The translations under genes were made by a program, and so were the position numbers. From positions 558,001 to 622,000 of the forward strand of contig NZ_JADWOX010000002.1 in assembly GCF_016135805.1 (NCBI RefSeq): DNA of 64,000 nt, read 5' to 3'. Position 1 is the first letter of the stretch; each line of letters begins with the position of its first letter. This document shows, in pieces, positions 44,105 to 53,617 of the stretch. The stretch is from Caulobacter hibisci (GTDB lineage Bacteria > Pseudomonadota > Alphaproteobacteria > Caulobacterales > Caulobacteraceae). Below the pieces are notes generated by a model. The model had not been told where the DNA came from. It searched no databases and saw only the letters and a list, made by a program, of their open reading frames with translations.

Positions 44105-45835
44105 TTGGCGTACACGGAACCGGATCCGTGGCCGGTCAGGGCCGCGCGTAGCTATGTGAGGCCCGCCAAGGCGCTGCGGCAGCAGATTCCGCTGCGCCTG
44201 TTCGTCATCGCGGTGATCTGCGCGGCCGTCGGCCTGCAGGTGCAATTCGCCTTCATGCTGCCCTGGGCCCTGGCCTGTCTGGCCGCCCAGATCCTGCAGG
44301 CCTTGGCCCTGCGCGTCTTCGAACGCGATCCCGTGCGCTGGATCCTGGTTTGCCTGGCCGCCGACTTCCTGCTGGCCGTCGCCTTCGGCTGGGCCGCGGT
44401 GCCGCTGTGGCGGACGGGCCTGCCCAGCGGCGCGGCCGGGGCTGCCCTGTTGCTGGCCGGCTCGATCCTCACCGCCCTGATGGGCGCCAAGGGCTCGCGC
44501 CTGGGGTTCGCCGCCACCGTCACACCGCATCTGGCCTATCTGTTCCTCACCCCGCTGCTGGCCGGCGGCGCCGATCCGGGCGTGCGCGCCTTCCTGGCCG
44601 GCGGCGGTCTGATGGCCCTGGTCACGGCCCTGGTGTTCGGCTGGTCGCGCCACACCCTGGTGGCCGAGCGCGAGGCGAGGGCGGCCGCCGAGATCCGCCG
44701 CGAGCAGGCCGTGGCCGCCGACGCCGCCAAGAGCGCCTTCGTCGCCATGGTCAGCCATGAGCTGCGCACCCCGCTCAGCGCCATCCTGGCCGGGGCCGGC
44801 GAGATCGCCCGCGCCTCGCGCGGCCAGTCGCGGGCCAAGGCCGGGCTGATCGCCGACGCCGGCGTGATGATGCGAGCCCTGCTCAACGACCTGCTCGACC
44901 TGTCGAAGATCGAGGCCGGGCGCATGACGGTGGAGTCCATCGACTTCGCCCCGCGCATCCTGATCTGCGACACCCTGCGGTTCTGGCGCGCCGAGGCCCG
45001 GGCCAAGGGCCTGGCGCTGCGCTTCACCGGCGGCCATCGCCTGCCGCGCTGGATCAAGGGCGACCCGGTGCGCCTGCGCCAGGTGCTCAACAACCTGCTG
45101 TCCAACGCCATCAAGTTCACGCCGGACGGGCGGATCTGCGTCGAACTGGAAGTCGCCCCGCGCGCCGAGGGCGGCCTCCTGCTGACCCTGTCGGTGACCG
45201 ACACCGGGCCGGGCCTGGGCCCCGAGCAGTTGCAGCGTCTGTTCACGGCCTATGACCAGCTGGGCGCAGACACCGCCCGCACCTTCGGCGGCACGGGCCT
45301 GGGCTTGGCCATCAGCCGCGATCTGGCCCGCCTGATGGGCGGCGACCTGGCTGCGGAGTCGGCCCAGGGACGCGGCGCGCGCTTCATCCTGACCCTGCCG
45401 GCGCCCGTAGGCGAGGAGCCGCCCGCGCCCGAGCCGCTGGATGCGCCCGCCGACGGCTTCACCGACGCTGCGGCCGTGCTGGTGGTCGACGACCACGAGA
45501 TCAACCGCCGCACCCTGGCCCAGGTGCTCGAAGCCTTCGGCCTGAAGGTGACCCTGGCCGCTGACGGCGAGACGGCGCTGGGCCTGGCCGCCGCCACGCG
45601 CTTCGACGTGGTGCTGATGGACGTCAACATGCCGGGGCTGGACGGCCTGGACACCACCCGGCGGCTGCGCGCCGACGGCCTGAACCGGGCGACGCCCGTT
45701 GTGGCGGTGACCGGCGCGGTCAGTCAGGCCGAGGTGGCCGCCTGCCGCGCGGCGGGCATGCAGGATTTCGTCGAGAAGCCGTTCGAGGTCGCCGCCCTGC
45801 ACGCCGTTCTGGTGCGGGTGCTGGGCGGCGCCTGA
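44105..45835 (+). CDS. Membrane-bound hybrid histidine kinase/response regulator
   Basis: This 576-residue protein has about six membrane helices (residues 32-190) with no recognisable sensor domain. A HisKA domain follows with phospho-accepting H218 in MVSHELRTPLSAIL, then an HATPase domain with NNLLSNAIKFT, DTGPGLG and GGTGLGLAIS. A C-terminal receiver has phospho-acceptor D506 (VVLMDVNMPG) and Lys in VEKPF. The start is a TTG; an ATG in frame appears only within the second helix, so TTG is favoured. No partner phosphotransferase lies nearby. The signal is unknown. Confidence 0.92.
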   Translation: MAYTEPDPWPVRAARSYVRPAKALRQQIPLRLFVIAVICAAVGLQVQFAFMLPWALACLAAQILQALALRVFERDPVRWILVCLAADFLLAVAFGWAAVPLWRTGLPSGAAGAALLLAGSILTALMGAKGSRLGFAATVTPHLAYLFLTPLLAGGADPGVRAFLAGGGLMALVTALVFGWSRHTLVAEREARAAAEIRREQAVAADAAKSAFVAMVSHELRTPLSAILAGAGEIARASRGQSRAKAGLIADAGVMMRALLNDLLDLSKIEAGRMTVESIDFAPRILICDTLRFWRAEARAKGLALRFTGGHRLPRWIKGDPVRLRQVLNNLLSNAIKFTPDGRICVELEVAPRAEGGLLLTLSVTDTGPGLGPEQLQRLFTAYDQLGADTARTFGGTGLGLAISRDLARLMGGDLAAESAQGRGARFILTLPAPVGEEPPAPEPLDAPADGFTDAAAVLVVDDHEINRRTLAQVLEAFGLKVTLAADGETALGLAAATRFDVVLMDVNMPGLDGLDTTRRLRADGLNRATPVVAVTGAVSQAEVAACRAAGMQDFVEKPFEVAALHAVLVRVLGGA

Positions 45836-45850
45836 TCCCGAAAAAGGGTC

Positions 45851-46135
45851 TTAGCTGAACAGGTGCGACAGCGTCTCGCTGGCCGCCAGGCCCAGCGCCA
45901 CCAGCACCACGACGTGATAGGCCGCGCCGAGCAGCACGGTGCGCTTCACCGTCCAGCCCTGGCGGGCGCCGAAGGCCGCGGCCAGGTCCTGCTGTAGACG
46001 GCGGGCCGGACTGTCGACGGGCGTCGCGCTGGCCCCGGCCAGGCGGACGATCTCGCCGGTTGGCGGCGCGGGCGACGGCGAGGCTTCGGTGGTTTCGATC
46101 TGGTAGTCGTGCTGTTCGGCGACTTGCTTCTGCAT
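45851..46135 (-). CDS. Small single-pass membrane protein
   Basis: This 94-residue protein is unidentified. The first 55 residues are polar and Pro/Ala/Glu-rich; a basic stretch (WTVKRT) precedes one membrane helix (about 70-90, VLLGAAYHVVVLVALGLAASETL). A cytoplasmic N-terminus is likely. The ATG at 46135 is preceded by GGGGAG; an upstream in-frame ATG at 46192 lacks one. It converges on the hybrid kinase gene with a 15-bp gap and lies downstream of ppx. Confidence 0.65.
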   Translation of the reverse strand: MQKQVAEQHDYQIETTEASPSPAPPTGEIVRLAGASATPVDSPARRLQQDLAAAFGARQGWTVKRTVLLGAAYHVVVLVALGLAASETLSHLFS

Positions 46136-46259
46136 GTCGGCTGGCTCCCCTGCTGAGACGGAGAGCTTCGCCTTGCGTGGATAACAAACCATGCTCGCGG
46201 AACGCTGTTCGGGTGCGGCCGGCTGTCGCAGCCAAGCTTCGACGGATGCCGCTGACGCC

Positions 46260-47747
46260 CTAGAGGGGGGCGATCTTCAGCTTCAGGCCCAGCACCTGGG
46301 CCAGGGTGCTGGCGCGCTTGGCGGTCTGTTCGCCCAGCAGCATGGCCGCATAGCCGGGTTCGGCCGACAGCTGGACCTCGGTCTTGTCGATCGTCAGTCG
46401 TGAGCGCGACAGCAGGGCCGGACTGCGGCCCGAAAGATCGCAGCCCAGGCGGATGGCCGCGCCCAGGGCCCGCGCGCGCTTGAGGCGGGCGGGGGTGAGC
46501 AGACGATCCAGCACCACCATCTCCGGCGGGGTGAAGGCCGTGGCGTGACGGGCGAAGGCGGCGGCGGCCAGGAAGGCGCGCTCGGCGTGGGTCTGGCCGG
46601 CGATCGGCGCGCGCAGCACCTGCTCGAAGACCAGATCGGCGCGATGGTCCGGATGCAGCCGCGCGCCAAGGTCGGCCAGGCGGCAGGCGGCCGAGGTCAG
46701 CACCGCGTCGCGGCCCTCGAAGGCGGGCTCCAGCTTGTCGAAGGCCGGCGCCAGCCAGGCGTCCAGCGCCACGCCCAGGTCGTCGGCCACGCCCTGGCGC
46801 GCCGTCAGAGAGGCGCAGCCCTCGATCAGCGGGTCCAGGCCCCGCACCCGCGGCGGCATGGCCTCGAACAGCAGGCCTTCACGCACGCCGAAGGCCGAGA
46901 TCTCGATGCGCTTGAGGTCCAGCCGCTCGATCAGGCTTTCCAGCACGATCGCCGCATAGGGCAGGGTCTCGATCCGCTTCTTGGACATGCCCTCGATGCG
47001 TTCGAGCGAGCTTTTCGACTGGTGCGAGACCAGGCGCGCAGCCTCCAGGGCTTCGGTGCGGCCGATCTCGTACTGGTGGACGACCTGCAGCGGATAGCCC
47101 GACAGCCGCATGTGCAGCAAAGCAAGGTTCCGCCAGGCGCCGCCGACGGCGTGGAAGGTGTCGGCCTTGAAGGCCTCGGCCACCGGGGCCAGGCGCTGGG
47201 CGGCCATGCGGCGCACGCGGTCGGCGTCGAAGCCGTCGGCCAGGCCCAGGCTGAACGGCCCCAGCGGCAGGGTCACGCCCTGGCCCGCGCCGGTCGGCTC
47301 CAGCCGCACCAGCTCCAGGCTGGCGCCGCCCAGGTCGCCGACCACGCCGGTGGCGTCGGGCGTCCCGGCCAGCACGCCCAGGGCGGCGTAGCGGGCCTCT
47401 TCCTCGCCCGACAGCACGCGGATGGTCAGGCCGGTCTCTTCGATCACGCGCTTGACGAAGGCGGCCCCGTCACTGGCCTCGCGCACGGCGGCGGTGGCGG
47501 CCACGAAGGTCTCGGCCGGCTGGACGGCCTTCAGCACCGCCTTGAAGCGCTTCAGCGCCGCCAGGGTCTGGGTGACGCCCTCGGGGGCCAGGCGGTTCTT
47601 TGAGCCCAGCTCGCGGCCGAGGCCGGCGAGCACCTTCTCGTTGAACACGGTCCAGATGGCGCGGCCTTCCAGCCGGTACACCACCAGGCGGACCGAGTTT
47701 GAGCCGATATCGATCACGGCCGCGTCGCGCGGCGCCGAGAGGGGCAT
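46260..47747 (-). CDS. ppx: Exopolyphosphatase (Ppx/GppA family)
   Basis: Ppx/GppA proteins hydrolyse polyphosphate or pppGpp. The 495-residue protein has the actin-like ATPase fold with VIDIGSNSVRLVVYR at the N-terminus (phosphate 1 motif) and GDLGGASLEL near 140 (phosphate 2). The AVGGAWRNLA region follows and a C-terminal HD-like helical domain. It lies 97 bp downstream of ppk on the same strand, so the pair controls polyphosphate turnover. Confidence 0.93.
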   Translation of the reverse strand: MPLSAPRDAAVIDIGSNSVRLVVYRLEGRAIWTVFNEKVLAGLGRELGSKNRLAPEGVTQTLAALKRFKAVLKAVQPAETFVAATAAVREASDGAAFVKRVIEETGLTIRVLSGEEEARYAALGVLAGTPDATGVVGDLGGASLELVRLEPTGAGQGVTLPLGPFSLGLADGFDADRVRRMAAQRLAPVAEAFKADTFHAVGGAWRNLALLHMRLSGYPLQVVHQYEIGRTEALEAARLVSHQSKSSLERIEGMSKKRIETLPYAAIVLESLIERLDLKRIEISAFGVREGLLFEAMPPRVRGLDPLIEGCASLTARQGVADDLGVALDAWLAPAFDKLEPAFEGRDAVLTSAACRLADLGARLHPDHRADLVFEQVLRAPIAGQTHAERAFLAAAAFARHATAFTPPEMVVLDRLLTPARLKRARALGAAIRLGCDLSGRSPALLSRSRLTIDKTEVQLSAEPGYAAMLLGEQTAKRASTLAQVLGLKLKIAPL

Positions 47748-47844
47748 GAGGCTGGTTTAACGCATTCGGCGCGCAGGGGAAGCGGCGGCCTTGGACGAAA
47801 CCGTCACGAAAGCCGTCGCTCCCCAGGTTTTCAGCGCCAAGTCC

Positions 47845-50073
47845 TCAGCGCTTGCGCTTGGGGCCGACGTGGTCGAAGGCCCGCGGCAGGTCCTGCACGT
47901 GATGCCCGCGGCCCGACAGGCTGGGATTGGTCATGAAGTATTCGTGGGCCGAGAAGGCGCCCTTGCTTTCCCAGGCCGGGTCGCGGGCGTAGCGGCCTTC
48001 GCTGTCCAGCTTCCAGCTCTGAGCCTCGTCATTGAGGTTGGCGACCATGATCTGGCTCAGCACCTGCTGGTGCACGGTCGGGTTCTCGACCGGCACCAGG
48101 CTTTCCACCCGGCGATCGAGGTTGCGCGGCATCCAGTCGGCCGAGCTGATGAAGGCGCGGGTCTGGGCGCTGGGCATGTCGGCGCCGTTGGCGAAGGCCA
48201 CGACGCGGCTGTGTTCCAGGAACCGGCCGACGATCGATTTGACGCGGATGTTCTCCGACAGGCCCTTGATCCCGGGACGCAGGCAGCAGATGCCGCGCAC
48301 GACCAGGTCGATCTGCACGCCGTCCTGGCTGGCCAGGTAGAGGGCGTCGATGATCTGCGGATCGACCACGGCGTTCATCTTGGCCCAGATGCCGGCTGGC
48401 TTGCCGGCGCGGGCGTTGGCGGCCTCGGCGGCGATCATGGCCAGCAGGTCGGGCTTCAGGGTCTGGGGCGAGAACGACAGCTTCTCCAGCGCGCCGGGCT
48501 GGGCGTAGCCGGTGATGAAGTTGAACAGCTTGCCGCCGTCGCGGCCCATGGCCGGATCGCAGGTGAAGAGGCTGAGGTCGGTGTAAACCCGGGCCGTCTG
48601 CGGGTGATAGTTGCCGGTGCCGAAGTGGCAGTAGGTGCGCAGGGCCTCGCCCTCGCGCCGCACCACCACCGACAGCTTGGCGTGGGTCTTCCAGTCGACG
48701 AAGCCGAACACCACGTGCACGCCGGCCCGTTCCAGATCGCGCGCCCACTTGAGGTTGTTTTCCTCGTCGAAGCGCGCCTTGATCTCGACCAGGGCGGTGA
48801 CGTTCTTGCCGTTGTCGGCCGCCTCGATCAGGGCCGCCACGATCGGGCTGTCCTTCGAGGTTCGGTACAGGGTCTGCTTGATCGCCAGCACGTTGGGATC
48901 GCGCGCGGCCTGGCGCAGGAACTGCACCACCACGTCGAAGCTCTCGAACGGATGGTGGACCAGGATGTCCTTTTCGCGGATCGCCGCGAAGCAGTCGCCG
49001 CCGTGGTCGCGCACCCGCTCGGGGAAGCGGGCGTTGTAGGGCTTGAACTTCAGGTCCGGACGATCGGGCGGGATCAGCTCGCTCATCTGGGCCAGACCCA
49101 GCTTGCCGTCGACCAGCACCACGTCTTCCGGCGCGGCGCGCAGGCCCTCGGTGATGAACTCGCGCAGGTCGGCGGGCATGGTGGTCTGGATCTTCACCCG
49201 CACCACGCGGCCGAGGCGGCGCTTCTTCAGCCGCGCCTCGAACTCGCGCACCAGGTCTTCGGCCTCTTCCTCGATCTCCAGGTCGCTGTCGCGGATCAGG
49301 CGGAACAGGCCACGGCCCTCGACCTCGTAGCCGGGGAACAGGTGGTCGAGGAACAGGATGATGAAGCTTTCCAGCGCCACGATCTTGCGCTCGCGCTTGC
49401 GGCCGCGAGCGGTGCTGGCGATCTCCCAGAAGCGCTGAACCTGGTTGGGGATCGGCGCCAGGGCGTAGAGATGCTTGTCGTCCGAAATCCGGCGCAGCTT
49501 CAGCGCCAGGCAGAAGCCCAGGTTGGGGATAAACGGGAAGGGGTGGGCCGGATCCACCGCCAGGGGCGTCAGCACCGGGAAGATGCGGGTCTTGAAGATC
49601 TCCTCGGCCCGCTCGCGGTCGGCGCCGACGATGTCCTTGGCGTCCAGCAGCTTCAGGCCCTCGGCCCACAGCTCGGCGCGCACCTCGCGCCAGATCTTCT
49701 GCTGCTCGCTCATCAGCTCGAAGGCCGAGGCGTTGATGCGGGTCAGCTGCTCGCCCGGCGTCAGGCCGTCCAGGCTGACCACCCGCACGCCCTCGCGCAC
49801 CTGGCCCTTCAGGCCGGCCACGCGGACCATGTAGAATTCGTCGAGGTTGTTGGCGCTGATGGACAGGAAGCGCAGGCGTTCCAGCAGCGGGTGGCGCGGA
49901 TTGGCGCTTTCCTCGAGGACGCGCTGGTTGAAGGCCAGCCACGACAGTTCGCGGTTGAAGAAGCGTTCCGGCGAGGCCAGCTGGTCCTCGTCGAGCACCA
50001 GGCGCGCGCGATCCTCGGGCGCGGTCTCCACCTTGTGAGGGGCGGGCGCGAGGGCGGCGGCGTCGGTCATCAT
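47845..50073 (-). CDS. ppk: Polyphosphate kinase 1
   Basis: PPK1 makes polyphosphate from ATP. The 742-residue protein has the N-terminal domain with [19 protein letters not shown] and the catalytic PLD-like domains. The active site is visible in [23 protein letters not shown] (autophosphorylated His) and in [22 protein letters not shown]. The length is typical. Next to ppx, and two genes away from hdaA, a neighbourhood known in Caulobacter. Confidence 0.97.
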   Translation of the reverse strand: MMTDAAALAPAPHKVETAPEDRARLVLDEDQLASPERFFNRELSWLAFNQRVLEESANPRHPLLERLRFLSISANNLDEFYMVRVAGLKGQVREGVRVVSLDGLTPGEQLTRINASAFELMSEQQKIWREVRAELWAEGLKLLDAKDIVGADRERAEEIFKTRIFPVLTPLAVDPAHPFPFIPNLGFCLALKLRRISDDKHLYALAPIPNQVQRFWEIASTARGRKRERKIVALESFIILFLDHLFPGYEVEGRGLFRLIRDSDLEIEEEAEDLVREFEARLKKRRLGRVVRVKIQTTMPADLREFITEGLRAAPEDVVLVDGKLGLAQMSELIPPDRPDLKFKPYNARFPERVRDHGGDCFAAIREKDILVHHPFESFDVVVQFLRQAARDPNVLAIKQTLYRTSKDSPIVAALIEAADNGKNVTALVEIKARFDEENNLKWARDLERAGVHVVFGFVDWKTHAKLSVVVRREGEALRTYCHFGTGNYHPQTARVYTDLSLFTCDPAMGRDGGKLFNFITGYAQPGALEKLSFSPQTLKPDLLAMIAAEAANARAGKPAGIWAKMNAVVDPQIIDALYLASQDGVQIDLVVRGICCLRPGIKGLSENIRVKSIVGRFLEHSRVVAFANGADMPSAQTRAFISSADWMPRNLDRRVESLVPVENPTVHQQVLSQIMVANLNDEAQSWKLDSEGRYARDPAWESKGAFSAHEYFMTNPSLSGRGHHVQDLPRAFDHVGPKRKR

Positions 50074-50146
50074 CTACTCCAGGGCAACGTCTCGCATCGT
50101 GACCGAGCCTGATGACAGCCGCAAGACAAACGGCCTGTCTTCGTCT

Positions 50147-50875
50147 TCAGTCGAGCTTCATGCCCGGCGGCGGAGGCGAGCGGGTCTGTGGACAGGGCGG
50201 ACCCGACTGCATGCGCGCCTTGTATTCGGCGTAAGGGTCGGGGAAGGCCAGGAGGGCGCGGCGGGCTTCCAACCCGGCTTCGTCCTCGATCGGATAGGGC
50301 CGCCATTTGCCGCCGTCGCAGCGGAACTGGGTGCCATAGCGCTGTTGGCGTCCATTCGACGTGGCCACCCGGTCGAACATCATGCCGTAGTTCTGGCCCT
50401 CGAACTCGCCGGCCCTCACCAGCGGCTCCAGCGCTGGCAGAAACCGCTCCTGAGCGGCGGTGTCGGCATGCTGAATGATGTGAAAGGCCGAGGTGGCCGC
50501 CTTGTCGCCATAGCGGCTGCGCAGGAACCAGCCCTCGGGCGGCAGCAAGGCCAGCAGGGCTTCGCGATTGGACTTGTCCTGCGCCTCGATGGGCGCGAAG
50601 GCCGCCCTCATGGCGGCGTCCCGCTCGGCTTGCGGCAGGGTGGAATAGTCGAAGCTCAGGGCCACGCGGCGCGGAATCTGGTCCAGCCGGCCAAGCCGAA
50701 CCAGGCGTTCGGCGTCGTCCTTGGGCAGCGGCAGGGCGGCTTGGCGAGCCTGTTCCTGGTCGATCGAGGCCTGCACGGAGGCGATCAGCGCCCGGGCCTC
50801 AGGCGACACGAGCGCCGGCGCTGGCGCGGCGGTCGTTTGCGCCAGCATCGCCGCCGCGATCAGCAGTTCCAGCAT
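50147..50875 (-). CDS. Secreted protein with DUF6624-like domain
   Basis: This 242-residue protein starts with a short signal-like segment (MLELLIAAAMLAQTTAAPAPA). The middle has the pattern of DUF6624: GWFLRSRYGDKAATSAFHIIQHADTAAQERFLPALEPLVRAGEFEGQNYGMMFDRVATSNGRQQRYGTQF. Function unknown. It lies between hdaA and ppk on the same strand. The C-terminus is Pro-rich with a single Cys. Confidence 0.75.
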   Translation of the reverse strand: MLELLIAAAMLAQTTAAPAPALVSPEARALIASVQASIDQEQARQAALPLPKDDAERLVRLGRLDQIPRRVALSFDYSTLPQAERDAAMRAAFAPIEAQDKSNREALLALLPPEGWFLRSRYGDKAATSAFHIIQHADTAAQERFLPALEPLVRAGEFEGQNYGMMFDRVATSNGRQQRYGTQFRCDGGKWRPYPIEDEAGLEARRALLAFPDPYAEYKARMQSGPPCPQTRSPPPPGMKLD

Positions 50876-50942
50876 CCGCCCCTCCAGCCTCCGGTCACGA
50901 CGTCAGGTTGTCGTCAGGGCGTGGCGAAAGCTTGGCCGCCTT

Positions 50943-51641
50943 CTAGGCCTCGTCGAAATCCTCGTCCTCGCCGAAGGCCAGCACCTGGGCGGCGAAGGCG
51001 CGGGTGATCCCGCGACCGCTTTCGGAGGCGGCCTCGTCCAGCAGAGCCACCAGGGCCACCGCCTCGGGAGCGCTGCGCGGGATGCGGCGCAGCAGGAACG
51101 CGTAGACGTCGTCGGCCGGGCGGATCAGGCGGTCGGCGAAGGCGCGGCGCAGCACCGCCTCCAGCACCACGTCGTCCGGCTCGTCGATGACGGCGGCGGT
51201 CAGGGCGTTGAGACGCGAGCGCAGGTCGGGCACCACCGTCCGCCATTCCAGCGGCGCGACCTGGGCCGTCAACAGCAGGCTGCCGCCGTCGATCCCGGCC
51301 ATGTTCAGCAGATGGAACAGGTCCTCGTCCGAGACCACGCCGCCGAGCGCGCGGCGATCGGCGTCCTCGATCAGGATCGCCCGGCCGCGCAGGGCGGGCA
51401 GGTCCAGCGGCGCGAGGTTCGGATCCGCCGCATCGATGACCACCGCGCCGGCCTTCTCGGCCCAGGCGCGCGCCAGGTGCGTCTTGCCGCTGCCCGAGGG
51501 GCCGACCAGGGCCAGGCGGCCGTTCGGCCATTCCGGCCAGGTATCGACGGCGCGCACGGCGTCCTCGTTGGCCGGCGATACGGCGAAGTCGTCCCGCTCG
51601 AAGCTCGGCGGACGTTCCAACGGCAATTTCAGCTGGCTCAA
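50943..51641 (-). CDS. hdaA: DnaA regulatory inactivator HdaA
   Basis: HdaA with the sliding clamp triggers ATP hydrolysis by DnaA after initiation. The 232-residue protein begins with a clamp-binding motif QLKLPLE (residues 3-9) and has Walker A GPSGSGKT (47-54) and a DnaA-like AAA+ core. It has no DNA-binding domain IV, unlike DnaA. A cluster of DnaA-box-like sequences and a GANTC (CcrM) site at 51692-51696 lie upstream. It is downstream of the EcsC gene, divergently transcribed. Confidence 0.93.
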   Translation of the reverse strand: MSQLKLPLERPPSFERDDFAVSPANEDAVRAVDTWPEWPNGRLALVGPSGSGKTHLARAWAEKAGAVVIDAADPNLAPLDLPALRGRAILIEDADRRALGGVVSDEDLFHLLNMAGIDGGSLLLTAQVAPLEWRTVVPDLRSRLNALTAAVIDEPDDVVLEAVLRRAFADRLIRPADDVYAFLLRRIPRSAPEAVALVALLDEAASESGRGITRAFAAQVLAFGEDEDFDEA

Positions 51642-51746
51642 GGTCGGGGCGAAGTCACATGGTGAATGGTCGGCAATCTATAGGCGGCGCAGACTCTTAC
51701 AGCGAGACGGCGAACGGGCGCGCTTGGGGATAGAGAAGGCGATAGG

Positions 51747-51850
51747 TGTGGACGCTAGGCAAGGGTGTGGACGCACGTGTGGATGTCCGGTGGACGCTCG
51801 GTGGGCCTTCGTGTGGATGGCCATGACCAAACTGTCCCCGTTGATGCACA
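51747..51850. promoter_or_regulatory. Cluster of DnaA-box-like motifs between hdaA and the EcsC gene
   Basis: Four TGTGGA motifs in the same orientation begin at 51747, 51766, 51778 and 51812; a fifth, degenerate one begins at 51789. They read TGTGGACGC (twice), TGTGGATGT and TGTGGATGG, versus the inverted DnaA box TGTGNATAA. A sixth motif, TGATGCACA at 51842-51850 on the opposite strand, matches TTATNCACA at 8 of 9 positions. The cluster is 106-209 bp upstream of the hdaA start. DnaA binding is inferred only. Confidence 0.4.
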
Positions 51851-51890
51851 GGGCCTTGGGGAGGACTCCGATCCGCGCGCCGAATGGGTC

Positions 51891-52667
51891 ATGATCTCTG
51901 TGGCCGATGCGATTCATCTGGCCGCTCAAACGCTTCGGAGACCTCTTCTGGCCCAGACCGCCGCCACCGCCGATCTCGCCGCCTGGCGGGCGCAGATGAC
52001 CAGGCCGCCCGGCGCCTTGGGCCAGGCCGCCCGCGCCGTGCAACTGAAGGTCAACAAGATCATCCCGGAGAAGGTCCACGCGGCGATCACCGCGGCGATG
52101 CAGGGCATGACTCGGGCGATCCTCACCGGTTCGGACTTCGCCACCGGCGCGCCGCTGGTCCAGGCCACGCTCGACGAGCGGCTGGAGCGTGTGCGCGCGG
52201 CCATCGACGGTTGGAAGAAGGCCGCCGCCGCCGAGGGCGGCATCGCCGGGGCAGGGGGCTTCGTCCTGGCCGCCGCCGACTTTCCACTGTTGATGAGCTT
52301 CAAGATCAAGCTGCTGTTCGAAATCGCCGCCGCCTTCGGCCATGACGGATCGGAGCTCTCCGAGCGGCTCTACATCCTGCACATCTTCGAGCTGGCCTTC
52401 TCGGACGCGGGCCATCGCGCCCGGGTGTTCGAGGCCATGGACGGCTGGGACGTCCGCCAGCACCCCACCGACCTCTCCGGCTTCGACTGGCGCGCCTTCC
52501 AGCAGCAGTATCGCGACCACATCGACCTGGCGAAACTGGCCCAGCTCCTGCCGATCGTCGGCGCGCCGGTCGGGGCGATCGTCAACTGGCGCCTGGTCGA
52601 GAAGCTCGGCCACACGGCGGTGATGGCCTATCGGATGCGGTTGGAGAGCCAGGCGCTGATCGGCTGA
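51891..52667 (+). CDS. EcsC family protein
   Basis: This 258-residue protein fits the EcsC family: KVNKIIPEKVHAAITAAMQGMTRAILTGS near 45-75, GGIAGAGGFVLAAADFPLLMSFKIKLLFEIAAAFGHD near 115-150, and LPIVGAPVGAIVNWRLVEKLGHTAVMAYRMR at the end. Hydrophobic segments suggest membrane association. EcsC is a partner of an ABC exporter in Bacillus, but here there is no exporter nearby. The ATG at 51891 is chosen; the frame is open to 51765 and a longer start is possible. It diverges from hdaA. Confidence 0.85.
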   Translation: MISVADAIHLAAQTLRRPLLAQTAATADLAAWRAQMTRPPGALGQAARAVQLKVNKIIPEKVHAAITAAMQGMTRAILTGSDFATGAPLVQATLDERLERVRAAIDGWKKAAAAEGGIAGAGGFVLAAADFPLLMSFKIKLLFEIAAAFGHDGSELSERLYILHIFELAFSDAGHRARVFEAMDGWDVRQHPTDLSGFDWRAFQQQYRDHIDLAKLAQLLPIVGAPVGAIVNWRLVEKLGHTAVMAYRMRLESQALIG

Positions 52668-52693
52668 GCTTCGACGAGCGCCGACCGACGAGC

Positions 52694-52930
52694 CTAGCGT
52701 CGGGCGTCTGGTTTCACCTTCACCGGCTTGCCGCTGCAGGAATGGTATCTGACGACGTCCGGCGGATCGCCCGCGCAGTGAAAGCCCGAGGCGGAGAACG
52801 TCGGCTTGCCTGTCACGAGGGCCTTGGCGGCGCCTATGACCAGCATCGGCAGCGCCACGAGCAGGAACAAGATGGCGAAGATCTTGAAGACCTTCATTTT
52901 CGTAGCGGCGACGTAGTTCGAAGAGGCCAT
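52694..52930 (-). CDS. Small single-pass membrane protein
   Basis: This 78-residue protein is unidentified. It has a basic start (ATKMKVFK), one membrane helix (about 15-37, IFAILFLLVALPMLVIGAAKALV) and a C-terminal part with two cysteines (FHCAGD and YHSCSG) that would be periplasmic and could pair. It ends in basic residues. The ATG at 52930 is chosen; MKVFK eleven residues on is an alternative. It lies 35 bp downstream of the FrnE-like gene. Confidence 0.65.
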   Translation of the reverse strand: MASSNYVAATKMKVFKIFAILFLLVALPMLVIGAAKALVTGKPTFSASGFHCAGDPPDVVRYHSCSGKPVKVKPDARR

Positions 52931-52965
52931 GTGGATCGGTCCCGTCTTGATTGACGGCGAGCAGG

Positions 52966-53601
52966 TCAGCTCAGCGCCTGTTCGATCGCCTTCTGCAGGT
53001 TTTCCGGGCTCTCGGCCCCGACCACCGCCACCTTGCCGGCGAAGATCGCCACCGGCACGCCGGTGACGCCGCCGCGCACGGCCATGGCGTGCTGCTGGAC
53101 GATCACGTCCTTGTCGGCGCCGTCCGACAGCAGGCCCAGCACCGCGACCTCGTCCATGCCGGCGGTCTTGGCGATGTCGGCCAGCACGATGGGATCGCCG
53201 ATGTCGCGGCCTTGTTCGAAATAGGCGGCGAACAGAGCCTCGACCACGGCGTCCTGCACGGCCGCGCCGCGCGCCCAGCGGATCAGGCGGTGGGCGGCGC
53301 TGGTGTTGGGCGACAGGGCGATCTTGTCGAAGGCGAAGGCGATGCCTTCCTCGGCGCCGGCCTCGACCAGGGCCTCGTGCACGGCCTTCAGCCGCGCCGG
53401 GTCCTTGAACTTGCCGGCCATGTAGGCGGCGCGGTCGACGCCTTCCTCCGGCAGGGTGGGATCGAGCTGATAGGGACGCCAGACCACGATCGGCTCCAGG
53501 TCGGGCCGCGCGGCCAGGGCGCTCTTCATCCGACGCCAGCCCAGATAGCACCAGGGGCAGACGACATCGGCGACGACGTCGACGGTGATTGGCGCACCCA
53601 T
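52966..53601 (-). CDS. DsbA family oxidoreductase (FrnE-like)
   Basis: This 211-residue thioredoxin-fold protein has the CPWC active site (C15 and C18) in DVVCPWCYLG and a large helical insertion. The family's GVTGVPVAIFAGKVAVVGAESPE cis-Pro loop is near residue 180. There is no signal peptide, so it acts in the cytoplasm, like FrnE proteins. It follows popA on the same strand with a 16-bp gap, so it is likely co-transcribed with popA, but a shared role is not evident. Confidence 0.92.
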   Translation of the reverse strand: MGAPITVDVVADVVCPWCYLGWRRMKSALAARPDLEPIVVWRPYQLDPTLPEEGVDRAAYMAGKFKDPARLKAVHEALVEAGAEEGIAFAFDKIALSPNTSAAHRLIRWARGAAVQDAVVEALFAAYFEQGRDIGDPIVLADIAKTAGMDEVAVLGLLSDGADKDVIVQQHAMAVRGGVTGVPVAIFAGKVAVVGAESPENLQKAIEQALS

Positions 53602-53617
53602 CGGAAGCTCCTACAGA

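Noticed and set aside
46176-46184. CGTGGATAA, 8 of 9 to the inverted DnaA box, upstream of the small membrane protein gene
   Set aside because: A single site with no cluster, expected by chance in 64 kb.
47791-50112. 773-residue plus-strand frame antisense to ppk
   Set aside because: Shadow of ppk: Ala/Gly/Gln/His-rich with no motifs.
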